Positions 13,938-24,333 of a stretch of 64,000 nt of DNA are shown piece by piece (position 1 is the stretch's first letter; each line of letters starts with the position of its first letter). The DNA comes from Enterovibrio coralii. GTDB lineage: Bacteria; Pseudomonadota; Gammaproteobacteria; Enterobacterales; Vibrionaceae. The position numbers and the translations under genes were made by a program. Below the pieces are notes generated by a model. It saw only the letters and a list, made by a program, of their open reading frames with translations. It ran no database searches and was not told the DNA's origin. The stretch lies in NCBI RefSeq assembly GCF_001559595.1, contig NZ_LNTY01000034.1, positions 372,001-436,000 on the forward strand. The letters are read 5' to 3'.

Positions 13938-14257
13938 GCATCACCTACCTGGGTGTAAATTATATCAATCACTCCGAGCGATAACTCTGAGTGAATAGTA
14001 AACCGCCTATCTTGTCAACTGAGATGCTCGTCACGCTTTGCCTCTTTTGGCTTCAAATCAATGCGATAAAGCCTTGGGAATTGGCCTGTTACCAATGTTA
14101 AGAAAATGTTTGATAATTTATTTGGAAGTGTTGAATAGCTCACTTGCGTCATTTATTTTTAACGTGTAGCGTGTGAAAAAATGAACGCTCTGTTCAATTT
14201 GGTTCTCACGCCTTATGGATAGCCAGAGCGTTAGATGGACATAAAGTCGAGGTGTTT
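13938..14257. promoter_or_regulatory. Divergent puuA/puuD control region with PuuR-like dyad
   Basis: This gap holds no gene. At 14182-14196 lies TGAACGCTCTGTTCA, an inverted repeat of TGAAC/GTTCA within A and T runs, flanked at 14173 and 14205 by GTGA/TCAC. TGAACA is the core I recall for E. coli PuuR boxes (AAATATAATGAACA). The dyad is about 62 nt before the puuD start. The rest is AT-rich promoter-like DNA. Confidence 0.5.
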
Positions 14258-15037
14258 ATGCCGCAGTCCGTGATGCCAATCGTCGGTGTTACAGCGTGTA
14301 CCAGCCAGCTTGGCCTGCATCCCTTTCATATTGCAGGGGACAAGTATGTGCGAAGCGTTGTGACAGGTGCGGGTTGTTGTCCTGTGGTGATCCCTGCTTT
14401 GGCGGAAGCACTGCCCATGGATAGGCTGTTATCGACACTCGACGGGGTGATGTTCACGGGCTCACCGTCAAACATTGAGCCTCACCACTATGCGGGCGAT
14501 GCGAGTGATCCCGATACTCACCATGATCCGTCCCGCGATGCCACCACACTTCCTTTAATGAAACGCGCTATCGAGCTGGACATTCCTGTCCTTGCCATTT
14601 GTCGTGGATTTCAAGAAATGAACGTGGTGTTTGGCGGCACGCTGCACCAAAAACTTCACGAAGTGGGCGGGTTCATTGAACACCGCGAAGACAAGACGGC
14701 ATCGGTCGAGGTGCAATACGGTCTTTCTCACACCATTCACATTGAACCGGGGGGCGTGCTCTGCGAGGCGTGGGGCCCTTCCTCTGCTGATGTTAATTCT
14801 GTTCATACTCAGGGCATTGACAGATTAGGCACGGGGTTGCGGCCAGAAGCGTACGCCCCAGATGGCCTCATTGAAGCCGTCTCAGTCATAAATGCTAAAC
14901 ATTTTGCTTTAGGGGTTCAGTGGCATCCTGAGTGGGAGGTCACAAAAAATCCTTTTTATTCAGCTATCTTCGAAGTATTCGGAAACGCTTGCAGGCTGAA
15001 AGCAAAGGAACGTGAGAAAGACTATGAACAAGCTTAA
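14258..15037 (+). CDS. puuD: Gamma-glutamyl-gamma-aminobutyrate hydrolase
   Basis: A class I glutamine amidotransferase-like hydrolase (peptidase C26), 259 residues, that frees GABA from gamma-glutamyl-GABA. The nucleophile cysteine is in LAICRGFQEMNVVFGG, and the His-Glu pair is in VQWHPEWE. I choose the ATG at 14258 because GAGG lies at correct spacing; a GTG two codons earlier is in frame. First gene of the plus-strand puu operon. It overlaps the start of the next gene by 14 nt. Confidence 0.93.
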   Translation: MPQSVMPIVGVTACTSQLGLHPFHIAGDKYVRSVVTGAGCCPVVIPALAEALPMDRLLSTLDGVMFTGSPSNIEPHHYAGDASDPDTHHDPSRDATTLPLMKRAIELDIPVLAICRGFQEMNVVFGGTLHQKLHEVGGFIEHREDKTASVEVQYGLSHTIHIEPGGVLCEAWGPSSADVNSVHTQGIDRLGTGLRPEAYAPDGLIEAVSVINAKHFALGVQWHPEWEVTKNPFYSAIFEVFGNACRLKAKEREKDYEQA

Positions 15038-16370
15038 GAAGTGGTTAAAGGACAACGAAATCACCGAGGTGGAGTGTGTCGTGAGCGACCTGTCTGGGAT
15101 TGCTCGCGGAAAAATTGCACCTGTCGACAAATTCCTTCATGAGGGGGAGATGCGTCTTCCTGAGAGCGTTTTGCTCCAAACCGTTACCGGCGATTATGTC
15201 GATGACGATCTCTACTATGCGTTGTTGGATGAAGCGGACATCGACTTTATCTGCAAGCCAGACGAGGATGCGGTGTATCTGCTGCCTTGGACCATCGAAA
15301 AAACGGCGCAAATTATTCACGACACGTTCGACAAGATGGGAAACCCTATCGAACTCACGCCAAGAAACGTGTTGAAAAAAGTCCTCAAACTCTACGAAGA
15401 AAAGAACTGGAAGCCAGTTGTTGCACCTGAGATGGAATTCTATCTCACCGCGCGTTGTGAAGATCCTGATTTGCCCCTTGAGCCGCCGATTGGACGTTCA
15501 GGGCGCGTAGAGACGGGTCGTCAGTCTTTCTCCATTGATGCCGCCAACGAATTCGATCCGCTGTTCGAAGATATGTACGAATGGTGTGAAACGCAGGGGC
15601 TGGCGATTGATACCTTGATTCATGAAGAAGGTGTCGCCCAGATGGAAATTAACTTCCGCCATGGCGATCCACTGGTGCTTGCTGACCAAGTATTTGTGTT
15701 TAAGCGCACGCTTCGAGAAGCGGCATTGAAGCACAAGGTCGTGGCGACCTTCATGTCTAAACCCATTACCGATGAGCCTGGCAGTGCTATGCACCTTCAC
15801 CAAAGCATTGTGGACACGGGTACTGGAAAGAACGTGTTTACCAATGACGATGGCACCAGTTCTTCACTCTTCTATGGTCACATTGCGGGACTACAGCAAT
15901 TCATTCCTCAAATGCTGCCGATGTTCGCACCGAACGTGAATTCATTTCGTCGATTCCTGCCAGATACGTCGGCGCCCGTAAACGTGGAATGGGGCGAGGA
16001 AAACCGCACCTGTGGCCTTCGCGTGCCAAGCTGTTCACCACAAGCCCGACGTGTAGAAAACCGATTGCCGGGTGCTGACGCCAATCCATACATTGCCATT
16101 GCTGCGAGTTTGCTCTGCGGCTATATCGGCATGGTGGAAGAGTTGAAACCTACGCCGCCAGCGCAAGGTAGGAACTATGAGCTTCGCAGTCCCGCGCTGC
16201 CTTACACCTTAGAGAATGCGTTGGAACGAATGGAAGATTGTGACGAGGTGGCCGAATACTTGGGTGAATCATTTGCCCGCGGTTACATCGCCGTGAAGCG
16301 TAAAGAACAGGAGAATTTCAAACGAGTAATCAGCTCGTGGGAACGCGAGTTCCTGTTGCTGACAGTGTAA
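15024..16370 (+). CDS. puuA: Gamma-glutamylpolyamine synthetase, copy 2 (glutamine synthetase family)
   Basis: A 448-residue paralogue of the gene at 12528. It has the same GS core: AMHLHQSIVDTGTGKNVF, APNVNSFRRFLPD, GEENRTCGLRVP and LPGADANPYIAIAA. The N-terminus is shorter and begins MNKLKKWLKDNEITEVECVVSDLSGIARGK. Sitting between puuD and the polyamine transaminase, it probably glutamylates putrescine, cadaverine, spermidine or diaminopropane. Pseudomonas carries several such synthetases with different amine preferences, which is the best model for two copies here. Confidence 0.88.
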   Translation: MNKLKKWLKDNEITEVECVVSDLSGIARGKIAPVDKFLHEGEMRLPESVLLQTVTGDYVDDDLYYALLDEADIDFICKPDEDAVYLLPWTIEKTAQIIHDTFDKMGNPIELTPRNVLKKVLKLYEEKNWKPVVAPEMEFYLTARCEDPDLPLEPPIGRSGRVETGRQSFSIDAANEFDPLFEDMYEWCETQGLAIDTLIHEEGVAQMEINFRHGDPLVLADQVFVFKRTLREAALKHKVVATFMSKPITDEPGSAMHLHQSIVDTGTGKNVFTNDDGTSSSLFYGHIAGLQQFIPQMLPMFAPNVNSFRRFLPDTSAPVNVEWGEENRTCGLRVPSCSPQARRVENRLPGADANPYIAIAASLLCGYIGMVEELKPTPPAQGRNYELRSPALPYTLENALERMEDCDEVAEYLGESFARGYIAVKRKEQENFKRVISSWEREFLLLTV

Positions 16371-16425
16371 TGGGGGACAACCAACAGGTTGCCAGTTAAT
16401 CACGTACAAGGATGTGGGAGGCGAT

Positions 16426-17814
16426 ATGACTCACGCCGCGCAAAATCTGGATACACGATCTCTACAAGCTATCGACAATGCACATTATCTGCACCCGTTT
16501 AGCGATCATAAATCGCTGAGAGAAAAGGGGGCACGCATGATAGTGCGGGCGGAAGGCGTGTACATCTGGGACAGCGACGGCAACCGCATTCTTGATGGTA
16601 TGGCAGGCCTTTGGTGCACCAACATTGGCTATGGGGAAAAACGCCTCGCTGATGCGGCTTATCGCCAAATGATGGAACTACCTTATTACAACAGCTTCTT
16701 CCAATGTGCACACCCGCCTGTGGTGGCGTTGGCGAAAGAAATCGCTGCGCTCGCCCCTGATCATATGAACCAAGTGTTCTTCACCGGTTCGGGGTCTGAG
16801 TCAAATGACACTGTCCTTCGCATGGTCCGCCACTATTGGTCGCTGAAAGGCCAACCTGAAAAATTCACCATTATTGGTCGCCATAATGGCTATCACGGTT
16901 CGACCGTCGCAGGTGCGAGCCTCGGCGGCATGAAAGCCATGCACAAACAAGGTGGCCTGCCAATTCCGGGTATTCACCACATCCCGCAGCCTTATTGGTT
17001 CGGGGAAGGTGGCGATCTGTCTCCTGAGGACTTTGGCATTAAAGCCGCGCAAGAGCTCGAAAAAGCGATTCTCGATATCGGTGAAGACAAGGTTGCGGCC
17101 TTTATCGCCGAACCGATCCAAGGTGCAGGTGGGGTAGTGATTCCGCCTTCAACCTACTGGCCTGAAATTAATCGAATCCTCGCAAAATACGACATCTTGA
17201 TGATTGCCGATGAAGTGATTTGTGGCTTTGGCCGAACGGGTGAATGGTTTGGTAGCCAATACTACGGCATCAAACCCGACTTTATGCCGATCGCGAAAGG
17301 CATGACCTCTGGTTACATGCCAATGGGGGGCGTGATTGTCAGTGACAGGGTCGCGAATGCGTTTGAAGAAGAAGGGGGCGATTTCAACCACGGCTATACC
17401 TATTCGGGGCATCCCGTGGCAGCCGCTGTTGCTCTTGAGAACCTCAAAGTGATCAAAGAGAAAAATCTCGTCCAATATGTAAAAGAAGATATTGGCCCTT
17501 ACTTGCAGAGCAAGTGGCAAACCCTCGCTGAACACCCACTGGTGGGTGAAGCGCGCGGAGTAGGATTGGTCGCTGCAATTGAATTGGTGAAAGACAAAGC
17601 GACGCGGACAAGGTTTGACGAGGACGTGGGTATCGGTGTGATTTGCCGAGACCTCAGCGTCGAAAATGGATTGGTGCTTCGCGCCTGTGGCGACACCATG
17701 ATCATCAGCCCGCCGCTGGTGATTAACCACGAAGAAGTGGATGAGTTAATTGAGAAAGCCTGGTTGGCATTGGATTTGACGCTATCGCATTTGCAGGCTC
17801 AAGGCGTCGTCTAA
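16426..17814 (+). CDS. spuC: Polyamine:pyruvate aminotransferase (class III)
   Basis: A 462-residue fold-type I PLP enzyme related to SpuC and omega-transaminases. It has FTGSGSESNDTVLRM, a DEVICGFGRTG segment with the PLP aspartate and the PLP lysine in MPIAKGMTSGYMPMGG. It likely moves an amino group from putrescine or a related amine to pyruvate, an alternative to the gamma-glutamyl route. GGGAGG precedes the ATG at 16426. It lies between puuA2 and the ABC importer genes. Confidence 0.85.
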   Translation: MTHAAQNLDTRSLQAIDNAHYLHPFSDHKSLREKGARMIVRAEGVYIWDSDGNRILDGMAGLWCTNIGYGEKRLADAAYRQMMELPYYNSFFQCAHPPVVALAKEIAALAPDHMNQVFFTGSGSESNDTVLRMVRHYWSLKGQPEKFTIIGRHNGYHGSTVAGASLGGMKAMHKQGGLPIPGIHHIPQPYWFGEGGDLSPEDFGIKAAQELEKAILDIGEDKVAAFIAEPIQGAGGVVIPPSTYWPEINRILAKYDILMIADEVICGFGRTGEWFGSQYYGIKPDFMPIAKGMTSGYMPMGGVIVSDRVANAFEEEGGDFNHGYTYSGHPVAAAVALENLKVIKEKNLVQYVKEDIGPYLQSKWQTLAEHPLVGEARGVGLVAAIELVKDKATRTRFDEDVGIGVICRDLSVENGLVLRACGDTMIISPPLVINHEEVDELIEKAWLALDLTLSHLQAQGVV

Positions 17815-17848
17815 CGACACGTTTGACGGCGACATCAAGGTTCATAGC

Positions 17849-17870
17849 GCTGATGCGTCACCGCATCAGC
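17849..17870 (+). promoter_or_regulatory. Intercistronic hairpin before potF
   Basis: A perfect 9-bp stem GCTGATGCG/CGCATCAGC with a TCAC loop lies between the transaminase gene and potF, without a T run. Such hairpins often mark RNA processing or partial termination that lets the binding-protein gene be expressed at a different level. Function is inference. Confidence 0.5.
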
Positions 17871-17892
17871 AAACCATCAACACTGGCCCTAA

Positions 17893-19047
<1,155 letters not shown>

Positions 19048-19121
19048 GGCGAAAAGGGGACGGCCTATCGTAGGCCTTCCCCTGCAATCACAGTCTGAGT
19101 AGTAACAGGGAGGAACGGGGT

Positions 19122-20246
19122 GTGACCAATCCACTGACTGCTGGAAACGGCAAAGCAGCGCAAGAGCTGTTAAAAATCGATCGCGTCAGCAAGCTGTTTG
19201 GTGATGTACGCGCGGTTGATGACGTATCGCTGACCATTGAGCAAGGGGAGATTTTCTCACTGCTTGGTGGTTCGGGTTCTGGGAAATCAACTTTGCTTCG
19301 CATGTTGGCAGGGTTCGAAAAACCTTCAAGCGGCCGCATCTATCTCGATGGTGAAGACATCACGGATATGCCGCCATACGACCGCCCGATCAACATGATG
19401 TTCCAGTCCTACGCGTTGTTCCCTCATATGACGGTGGCGCAAAACATTGCATTTGGCCTCAAGCAAGACAAGCTGAAAAAAGCTGAAATCGAAGAGCGTG
19501 TCAGTGAAATGCTGCGATTGGTGCATATGGAGCAATATGCCAAGCGCAAGCCTCACCAGCTTTCTGGTGGTCAGCGTCAACGTGTCGCACTAGCCCGTTC
19601 GTTGGCCAAACGCCCGAAACTCCTTTTGCTTGATGAACCCATGGGGGCGCTGGATAAAAAACTTCGAAATCAGATGCAACTTGAAGTCGTGGACATCCTT
19701 GAACGCGTTGGCGTGACCTGTGTGATGGTGACGCATGATCAGGAAGAAGCTATGACAATGGCTGGCCGCATCGCAATCATGCACGAAGGCTGGATAGCGC
19801 AAACCGGCACACCAACTGATATCTACGAAAGTCCAAACAGCAGAATGATCGCCGAATTCATTGGATCGGTGAACCTGTTTGAAGGTGAGATTGTGGTGGA
19901 CGAAACGGACCACTGCATCATTGAATCGCACGAAACCGCCAAGCCAATTTACGTGGGGCACGGCGTGGATACCAACGTCGAAGAAAAGAAAGTCTGGCTG
20001 GCACTCCGGCCAGAAAAAGCCCTGCTGTCACGCGAAGAACCGGCGGAAGACTACAACTGGTCAAAGGGCATTGTTCACGACATTGCCTACCTTGGCGGTA
20101 CCTCGGTGTACTACGTCAAACTGCCAAGCAATAAAGTTGTCATGTGCAGCATGGCGAACATCTCGCGCCGCCAAGAACGCCCTACCTGGGATGATGAAGT
20201 GTATATCAGCTGGGAGGCCACCAGTGGTGTGGTATTGCGCGTATGA
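19122..20246 (+). CDS. potG: Polyamine ABC transporter ATP-binding protein
   Basis: A 374-residue ABC ATPase with Walker A GGSGSGKST, Q-loop MMFQSYALF, signature [12 protein letters not shown], Walker B LLLLDEPMGALD and the switch histidine in VTHDQEEA. The C-terminal third is a TOBE-type regulatory domain. It starts with GTG, preceded by GGGAGG. It overlaps potH by 4 nt. Energises import through PotH and PotI at the inner membrane. Confidence 0.93.
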   Translation: MTNPLTAGNGKAAQELLKIDRVSKLFGDVRAVDDVSLTIEQGEIFSLLGGSGSGKSTLLRMLAGFEKPSSGRIYLDGEDITDMPPYDRPINMMFQSYALFPHMTVAQNIAFGLKQDKLKKAEIEERVSEMLRLVHMEQYAKRKPHQLSGGQRQRVALARSLAKRPKLLLLDEPMGALDKKLRNQMQLEVVDILERVGVTCVMVTHDQEEAMTMAGRIAIMHEGWIAQTGTPTDIYESPNSRMIAEFIGSVNLFEGEIVVDETDHCIIESHETAKPIYVGHGVDTNVEEKKVWLALRPEKALLSREEPAEDYNWSKGIVHDIAYLGGTSVYYVKLPSNKVVMCSMANISRRQERPTWDDEVYISWEATSGVVLRV

Positions 20247-21195
20247 CAGTATCAACAAAACCCAAATCGACAACCTCTGATTTGATCAAAGTGCCCCACA
20301 AAAGCCGCATACTGTTTCCGAAAGGGCGGTACATCACCATGGGGATCCCTTACCTTTGGTTGTCGCTGTTTTTTGCCGTTCCTTTCCTGATTGTTTTTAA
20401 AATCAGCTTCTCCATGGCGGCGTTGGCCATTCCACCCTACGAAGCATCATCGAATACGTGGATGAAGTCATTGAGATATCGCTGAACCTTGAAAACTACC
20501 TGCGTATTCTCGATGACGACCTTTACTACCTCGCGTATTTAAGCTCACTGAAGATAGCCTTCATTTCGACCTTGGGTTGTTTGTTCCTCGGGTATCCGAT
20601 GGCCTACGCCATCGCCCGTGCGCCCGTTAAAATGCAAACCGTCCTATTGCTACTCATCATGCTGCCATCATGGACTTCTTTTCTTATTCGCGTTTATGCA
20701 TGGATGGGGCTGCTGAGTAATACGGGAATTATTAATAACACCTTGATGTGGATTGGCATCATCTCCGAACCGATTCAGATATTGAACACCAATGTCGCCG
20801 TGTATATCGGCATTGTGTATACCTATTTACCCTTTATGGTGCTGCCACTTTACGCCAACTTGGTGAAGCTCGACGGCACCTTGCTGGAAGCAGCCTCCGA
20901 TTTGGGCTCACGTAACTTCAACACCTTTTGGTCGGTGACGTTGCCACTGTCAAAAGGCGGGATTATCGCGGGTTCAATGTTGGTGTTTATCCCTGTGGTC
21001 GGGGAGGTGGTGATCCCAGAGCTTTTGGGTGGCCCTGAAACCCTGATGATTGGGAAAGTGTTGTGGCAAGAGTTCTTCAATAATCGCGATTGGCCTGTGG
21101 CCTCGGCATTGGCGATCGTCATGCTGCTGTTGCTCATCATCCCCATCACGCTGTTCCACCACTATCAATCCAAGGATATGGAGGCTGACCGATGA
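20243..21195 (+). pseudogene. potH: Polyamine ABC transporter permease PotH, frameshifted
   Basis: A membrane permease of the polyamine importer. The first 70 residues, with one hydrophobic helix (YLWLSLFFAVPFLIVFKISF), are in one frame. The rest (EVIEISLNLENYLRIL..., five further helices, and the EAA-type loop LLEAASDLGSRNFNTFWSVTLPLSKGGI) is one base out. One missing A near 20443 (GAAAGC to GAAGC) accounts for it, and repair gives PPYESIIEYVDEVIEI and a protein of about 317 residues. It overlaps potG and potI by 4 nt each. Confidence 0.88.
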
Positions 21196-22034
21196 AACGC
21201 TGGCAATTTTCGACGGTCATGCTTTGGGTAGGGTTGGTCTTCCTCTACCTACCCATGCTGATCCTGATTATCTACTCGTTCAACGCGTCCAAGTTGGTCA
21301 CAGTTTGGGGCGGCTTTTCAGCCAAATGGTATGGCGAGTTGTTCAAAGACGAACAAATCCTCCAAGCCGTATGGACGAGTTTGCGCATCGCCTTTTACAG
21401 CTCAACCATGGCGGTGATTATCGGCACCTTGGCTGCCTTTGTCATGACGCGGTTTCGCCGTTCATGGGGCAGGCTAACGCTCTCAAACATGATCACAGCA
21501 CCCTTGGTCATGCCCGACGTCATCATCGGCCTTTCGCTCTTGCTGCTCTTTGTGCAAATGGGCGAATTATTTGGTTGGCCGGCAGAGCGAGGCATGACAA
21601 CGGTGTGGATTGCGCACTCTACCTTCTGCGCCGCCTATGTCGCCGTGGTGGTGTCTTCGCGGCTACGAGAGTTGGACTTTTCTATTGAAGAAGCGGGTAT
21701 GGATTTGGGTGCCACGCCTTTCAAAGTTTTCTTTGTGATCACCATGCCCATGATTGCGCCCGCTCTCATCGCAGGTTGGTTGTTGAGTTTTAGCTTGTCA
21801 TTGGATGATTTAGTCATCGCGAGCTTCGTATCAGGCCCAGGTTCAACGACCTTGCCTATGGTGGTCTTTTCCTCAGTGAGACTCGGTGTGTCGCCGAAAA
21901 TCAATGCGTTGGCAACCCTCATCATTTTGGTGGTCTCCCTGTTTGCATTCTTGTCTTGGTATATCGCCAAGCGCGCAGAGCAAAAGTCGCTAGAGGAAAT
22001 GAAGCGGCTGAAGCAGGAAGCGGAACACGTTTAA
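21192..22034 (+). CDS. potI: Polyamine ABC transporter permease PotI
   Basis: A 280-residue binding-protein-dependent permease with six predicted helices, beginning WVGLVFLYLPMLILIIYSFNAS. The EAA loop EEAGMDLGATPFKVFFVITMPMIAP contacts the ATPase. It pairs with PotH to form the channel. Intact and of family length. Confidence 0.92.
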   Translation: MKRWQFSTVMLWVGLVFLYLPMLILIIYSFNASKLVTVWGGFSAKWYGELFKDEQILQAVWTSLRIAFYSSTMAVIIGTLAAFVMTRFRRSWGRLTLSNMITAPLVMPDVIIGLSLLLLFVQMGELFGWPAERGMTTVWIAHSTFCAAYVAVVVSSRLRELDFSIEEAGMDLGATPFKVFFVITMPMIAPALIAGWLLSFSLSLDDLVIASFVSGPGSTTLPMVVFSSVRLGVSPKINALATLIILVVSLFAFLSWYIAKRAEQKSLEEMKRLKQEAEHV

Positions 22035-22080
22035 TCAAGGTTGTAGTAATCAAAACAGCATAAATTAGGACGGAATCATT

Positions 22081-23409
22081 ATGTTGGAACAAACAGAATC
22101 CATTGCGTTGCAGCAACCCAGACAGGCGACTCAATCTGACCATGCGCCGTCCTATTATGCTGCGTCTGCCAATCCCTCTCCGGCAAGAGAAACGCTGAAA
22201 GAGGACATCACCACTGACGTTTGTATCATAGGTGCGGGTTACACGGGTTTGTCGTCAGCACTCCATTTGTTGGAAGCAGGCTTCAATGTAGTCGTGCTAG
22301 AAGCGGCCAAAGTCGGATGGGGCGCGTCTGGTCGTAACGGCGGGCAAATCGTGAACAGCTACAGCCGTGATATCGACGTGATTGAAAAGACGGTTGGTAA
22401 AGACAAGGTGGCATTGTTCGGTGAGATGGCGTTCGAAGGTGGCAAGATTATTCGAGAGCGCGTTGAGAAATACAACATCCAATGTGACCTCAAAGATGGC
22501 GGAATCTTCGCAGCACTAAACGATAAGCAAATTAAAGAACTTGAACACCAAAAAGCCCTTTGGGAACGATACGGCAACGACCAACTTGAATTGCTGTCAG
22601 CCAGCGATATTCGCGGTATGGTGGATACGGAATCCTACGTTGGTGGATTGCTCGATAAAAGCGGTGGGCACATTCACCCGCTTAATCTTGCGTTGGGAGA
22701 AGCCGCTGCCGTTGAGAGCTTAGGTGGAAAGATTTACGAACATTCGGCTGCCGTCAGCATTCAGCGCGGCGAACCTGCTGTAGTGCAAACCGCAGAAGGC
22801 TCTGTGACTGCGGCGTTCTTGATTGTTGCGGGTAATGCGTATCTCGGTGGTTTGATGCCAGAACTACAAGCCAAATCAATGCCCTGTGGCACGCAAGTGG
22901 TCACGACCGAGCCGTTGTCAGAGGACTTGGCGGCAAGCTTGTTGCCCCAAGACTATTGCGTCGAAGACTGCAATTACCTGCTGGATTACTTCCGTCTTTC
23001 TGGGGACAAACGGCTTATCTACGGTGGCGGTGTGGTTTACGGTGCACGCGACCCAGAAAATATCGAAGCGATTATTCGCCCGAAAATGCTCAAAACGTTT
23101 CCGCAACTGGCTAACGTGAAGATCGATTATTGTTGGACCGGGAATTTCTTGATGACCTTGTCCCGCTTGCCTCAAGTAGGGCGTATCGGCAGCAATATCT
23201 ATTACTCACAAGGGTGCAGTGGACACGGTGTCACCTACACCCATTTGGCGGGACGATTGATGTCGGAGGTCTTACGCGGACAGGCAGAAAGGTTTGACGC
23301 TTTTGCCAGTTTGCCACATCTTCCGTTCCCCGGCGGACACATGTTCAGTGTGCCGTTTTCAGCGTTAGGGGCTTGGTATTACACAGTGCGGGATAAATTG
23401 GGTATCTAA
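22081..23409 (+). CDS. puuB: Gamma-glutamylputrescine oxidoreductase, copy 1
   Basis: A 442-residue DAO-family flavoprotein. The FAD loop is DVCIIGAGYTGLSSALHLLEAGFNVVVLEA (residues 46-75), followed by the family hallmark GWGASGRNGGQ. The C-terminal FAD segment is SQGCSGHGVTYTHLAGRL. It oxidises gamma-glutamylputrescine to the aldehyde, giving ammonia and peroxide. Last gene of the puuD-puuA2-spuC-potFGHI-puuB run, closed by the terminator at 23417. Confidence 0.9.
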   Translation: MLEQTESIALQQPRQATQSDHAPSYYAASANPSPARETLKEDITTDVCIIGAGYTGLSSALHLLEAGFNVVVLEAAKVGWGASGRNGGQIVNSYSRDIDVIEKTVGKDKVALFGEMAFEGGKIIRERVEKYNIQCDLKDGGIFAALNDKQIKELEHQKALWERYGNDQLELLSASDIRGMVDTESYVGGLLDKSGGHIHPLNLALGEAAAVESLGGKIYEHSAAVSIQRGEPAVVQTAEGSVTAAFLIVAGNAYLGGLMPELQAKSMPCGTQVVTTEPLSEDLAASLLPQDYCVEDCNYLLDYFRLSGDKRLIYGGGVVYGARDPENIEAIIRPKMLKTFPQLANVKIDYCWTGNFLMTLSRLPQVGRIGSNIYYSQGCSGHGVTYTHLAGRLMSEVLRGQAERFDAFASLPHLPFPGGHMFSVPFSALGAWYYTVRDKLGI

Positions 23410-23416
23410 TGGAATG

Positions 23417-23443
23417 AAAAAGCGTCCGAAAGGACGCTTTTTT
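23417..23443. terminator. Bidirectional terminator between puuB and puuR
   Basis: AAAAAGCGTCC, a GAAA loop and GGACGCTTTTTT form a strong hairpin with A and T runs on both sides. It serves puuB on the plus strand and the convergent puuR on the minus strand. Confidence 0.9.
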
Positions 23444-23991
23444 CAGAAATTCGCGGGTGTCGTTGCGCTGAATAAGCGGCAAGTCGCATCAAACGGGTTG
23501 GCGAATTTGTGCGGTTTGTTACTGTCGAAGTAGTAGCTGTCGCCTTCTTCCAGCACAAACACGTCTTCACCAACGGTAAGCTCCAAACGACCTTCGATCA
23601 CGATGCCAGATTCTTCACCATCGTGTTGTAGCATGTCATCACCTGAATCTGTGCCCGGTGGGTAAATTTCGGAAAGTACAGAAAGGGCGCGGTTTGGAAA
23701 CTCTTTACCAACCACTTTCATTGACACGGTTTCAGAACCAATTTCGAGCAAGTCTTCTTGGCGGTAAACCACAGGCGTGGTGTCGCTTTCCGCCATATCC
23801 GCAGAGAAGAATTCCACCAGTGACATAGGAATGCCGGACAGCACTTTTTTCAGTGAACTCACAGAAGGACTGACGCTGTTTTTCTCAATCATTGAGATGG
23901 TGCTGTTGGTGACACCAGCACGCTTTGCCAGTTCACGTTGAGATAATCCTCGGCTTTTTCGTACGGCCTTTAGATTTGCACCGATATCCAA
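23443..23991 (-). CDS. puuR: HTH-type transcriptional regulator with cupin domain, PuuR-like
   Basis: A 182-residue protein with an XRE helix-turn-helix at residues 5-60 (LKAVRKSRGLSQRELAKRAGVTNSTISMIEKN) and a C-terminal cupin (HDGEESGIVIEGRLELTVGEDVFVLEEGDSYYFDSNKPHKFAN). This layout and length match PuuR, the repressor of the E. coli putrescine utilisation genes that is relieved by putrescine. A box reading AGATATTGAACATTT lies about 50 nt upstream, suggesting autoregulation. Confidence 0.9.
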   Translation of the reverse strand: MDIGANLKAVRKSRGLSQRELAKRAGVTNSTISMIEKNSVSPSVSSLKKVLSGIPMSLVEFFSADMAESDTTPVVYRQEDLLEIGSETVSMKVVGKEFPNRALSVLSEIYPPGTDSGDDMLQHDGEESGIVIEGRLELTVGEDVFVLEEGDSYYFDSNKPHKFANPFDATCRLFSATTPANF

Positions 23992-24042
23992 TGTTTCGCT
24001 CTCCGTGGCTTAGTGATGACAGCATCACGTGTTAACTGTAAT

Positions 24043-24057
24043 AGATATTGAACATTT
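24043..24057. promoter_or_regulatory. Candidate PuuR operator upstream of puuR
   Basis: AGATATTGAACATTT contains the TGAACA core with AT-rich flanks as in E. coli PuuR boxes. It sits between puuR and the second puuB. The remainder of the 342-bp gap (23992-24333) holds no convincing gene. Confidence 0.5.
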
Positions 24058-24333
24058 CATCCTACTTACCTAGTGCGCTATATCAAGTTTTTTGTCTCTC
24101 TTTGCGGGACTCGTAAAAAATAACAAGCAATCATGATGATGCATGGACTTTTTCCTTCCTTGAAAGGAGGGATTGTTTGGGTAATGAAAGTGCAACGTTT
24201 ATCAGGATTTCATAATAAAAATCGGCAACGTGACCCAGATAAGATATTGATGAAGATGTGTACAATTTATGCTTCACCCCTTTCATGAAAATGCGTTAGT
24301 CTTTGTTAATTATATTTTACAAAGGAAGTCGTT

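Noticed and set aside
17149..17730. 193-residue minus-strand frame inside the polyamine transaminase gene
   Set aside because: Antisense shadow of a coding sequence with clear PLP-enzyme motifs.
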